Below are positions 5,373-6,209 of a DNA stretch of 6,209 nt, one piece after another. The stretch covers positions 1 to 6,209 of the forward strand of contig DQGF01000477.1 in the NCBI GenBank assembly GCA_003525045.1, in the 5' to 3' direction. This DNA comes from Pseudomonas sp. GTDB lineage: Bacteria; Pseudomonadota; Gammaproteobacteria; Pseudomonadales; Pseudomonadaceae. The notes beneath the pieces were generated by a model. It was given only the letters and a program-made list of their open reading frames with translations. It did no database searches and was not told the DNA's origin. Made by a program: the position numbers and the translations under genes. Numbering within the stretch: the stretch's first letter is position 1; the number at the start of each line of letters is the position of its first letter.

Positions 5373-5388
5373 GTGCTGTCGAGCAGCA

Positions 5389-5521
5389 GGACTACTGTCA
5401 GCCTTCTTTGATGTGAAGCGAGCCACCGGCGAATCGTTGCCAATCCGCCGGGGTCAAAGCCTTTGTCGATTACATGAGCCAGGCGCTGGCAACAGCGCCT
5501 GAACTCCTGCCAATCAAATAG
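5389..5521 (+). pseudogene. C-terminal remnant of a LysR-type regulator, frameshifted
   Basis: Two plus-strand frames give pieces that fit consecutively to the end of a LysR-type regulator. The first (from about 5389, frame of 5401) reads GLLSAFFDVKRATGESLP up to about 5442. The second (frame of 5450) reads GVKAFVDYMSQALATAPELL up to the stop TAG at 5519-5521, with PIK as the last residues. The (V/I)KAFVDYM pattern followed by a short tail is typical of LysR C-termini. A single-base change in the run around 5440-5453 would join the frames. Nothing of the DNA-binding domain or the rest of the effector domain remains upstream, where the immunity gene stops at 5372. The last 8 bases overlap the 3' end of the convergent aminopeptidase gene. 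It is not expected to make a functional product. The identification rests on a short match. Confidence 0.5.
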
Positions 5522-6209
5522 CAGCGGTTCGGGTGTGCAACCACTCCAGGGCTGCAGCATCGAGCAGCGGGCTCAGGCGTTCGCGCACTTCGGCGTGGTA
5601 AGCGTTGAACCACTGCTTTTCATCTTCAGTCAGCAGCGACGGTTCCAGGCAGCGAGTGTCGATCGGGCACAGGGTCAGGGTTTCGAATTCCAGGAACTCA
5701 CCGAATTCACTTTTGCCTGCCTCGCGGTTCAATACCAGGTTCTCGATCCGCACACCCCAGCGGCCCGGACGGTAGGTACCCGGCTCAATGGAAGTGATCA
5801 TGCCTGGCTGCATTGCGGTTTGCGGCGCGGCTGCCGCCTGATAGGCGATGACCTGCGGACCTTCGTGCACGTTGAGGAAGTAACCGACGCCATGACCGGT
5901 ACCGTGACCGTAATCGACACTGTCGGCCCAGATCGGCGCGCGAGCGATGGAATCGAGCAATGGCGACAGGATGCCTTTCGGGAATTGTGCTCGGGACAAG
6001 GCAATCACGCCCTTGAGTACCCGCGTGCAATCGCGTTTCTGTTCTTCGGTCGGCGTACCGACCGGGACCATCCGCGTGATGTCGGTGGTGCCGCCCAGGT
6101 ATTGGCCGCCGGAGTCGATCAGCAACAGACCGTCGCCCTCGATCACCGCGTGTTCTTCCTCGGTGGCGTGATAATGCGGCATCGCGCCATTGGCGTTGAA
6201 CGCGGCAAT
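5514..6209 (-). CDS. aminopeptidase P family (M24) Xaa-Pro aminopeptidase, C-terminal part only
   Basis: The last 231 residues of a metallopeptidase that removes an N-terminal residue preceding proline; the N-terminal part lies beyond the right edge. The pita-bread M24 domain is clear. Counting from the Met at 6182 (internal, not the start, since the frame continues through FNANGA to the edge), ligands are Asp23 (LLLIDSGG), Asp34 (GTTDITR), His97 (GHGTGHGVG, 92-100), Glu133 (SIEPGTY) and Glu147 (VRIENLV), so all five two-metal ligands are present. The NVHEGP motif (104-109) and a C-terminal extension of about 60 residues after the last ligand strand (FEFETLTLCPIDTRC region to WLHTRTAAI) match the long form of about 600 aa related to eukaryotic XPNPEP1, not the shorter PepP. 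The protein is cytosolic in that family. Its stop converges with the LysR remnant, overlapping by 8 bp. The visible portion shows no defect. Confidence 0.93.
   Translation of the reverse strand: MAAFNANGAMPHYHATEEEHAVIEGDGLLLIDSGGQYLGGTTDITRMVPVGTPTEEQKRDCTRVLKGVIALSRAQFPKGILSPLLDSIARAPIWADSVDYGHGTGHGVGYFLNVHEGPQVIAYQAAAAPQTAMQPGMITSIEPGTYRPGRWGVRIENLVLNREAGKSEFGEFLEFETLTLCPIDTRCLEPSLLTEDEKQWFNAYHAEVRERLSPLLDAAALEWLHTRTAAI

Noticed and set aside
5374..5388. TGCTG-TCGAG-CAGCA hairpin after the immunity gene
   Set aside because: Only 5 bp of stem and no T-run, and it may belong to the LysR remnant; not enough for a terminator.
5339..5560. Minus-strand open frame of 73 codons across the aminopeptidase end
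   Set aside because: Overlaps three better supported features, and the same DNA reads as a LysR tail on the plus strand.
1..6209. CRISPR array, tRNA/rRNA, insertion sequence, integrase or riboswitch
   Set aside because: No regular repeats, cloverleaf, transposase or integrase motifs were seen on either strand.

Overview
The window looks like chromosomal DNA of a Pseudomonas species, probably of the fluorescens group. This is inferred from GC-rich coding DNA, Pseudomonas-like codon use and the resemblance of several proteins to Pseudomonas families; no database search was run.

Layout. Positions 1-154 are an AT-rich leader. At 155-1042 is an RhtA-type EamA exporter of amino acids, followed by a small cysteine-rich lipoprotein (1213-1494). 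The lipoprotein gene converges with a TetR-family regulator gene on the minus strand (1510-2070). A 92-bp divergent region carrying tandem 12-bp operator-like repeats separates the regulator from a two-gene unit on the plus strand: an SDR-fold protein whose catalytic Ser and Tyr are replaced (2163-2891), and a DsbA-like 2-hydroxychromene-2-carboxylate isomerase/GST-kappa family protein (2929-3519). The simplest reading is a TetR-controlled operon for converting a small, possibly aromatic, molecule.

Positions 3767-5372 hold a compact cassette of three genes linked by two 4-bp ATGA overlaps: a PAAR protein with a C-terminal beta-sandwich-like extension, a PGRP/Amidase_2 peptidoglycan amidase without a signal peptide, and a 95-aa membrane-anchored small protein. 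This is the expected organisation of an orphan type VI secretion spike-effector-immunity module: the amidase would be carried on the PAAR tip into the periplasm of a rival cell, and the small protein would protect the producer. By eye the cassette is less GC-rich than its neighbours.

The cassette is flanked by what look like broken ends of two older genes. On the left, on the minus strand (about 3519-3692), is a possible C-terminal end of a zinc-type/quinone oxidoreductase (MDR). On the right, on the plus strand (about 5389-5521), is a frameshifted C-terminal end of a LysR-type regulator. Their orientations fit a divergent oxidoreductase/LysR pair whose middle was replaced by the T6SS cassette. 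The LysR remnant overlaps the 3' end of an M24 aminopeptidase P gene (5514-6209, minus strand), which runs off the right edge of the window.
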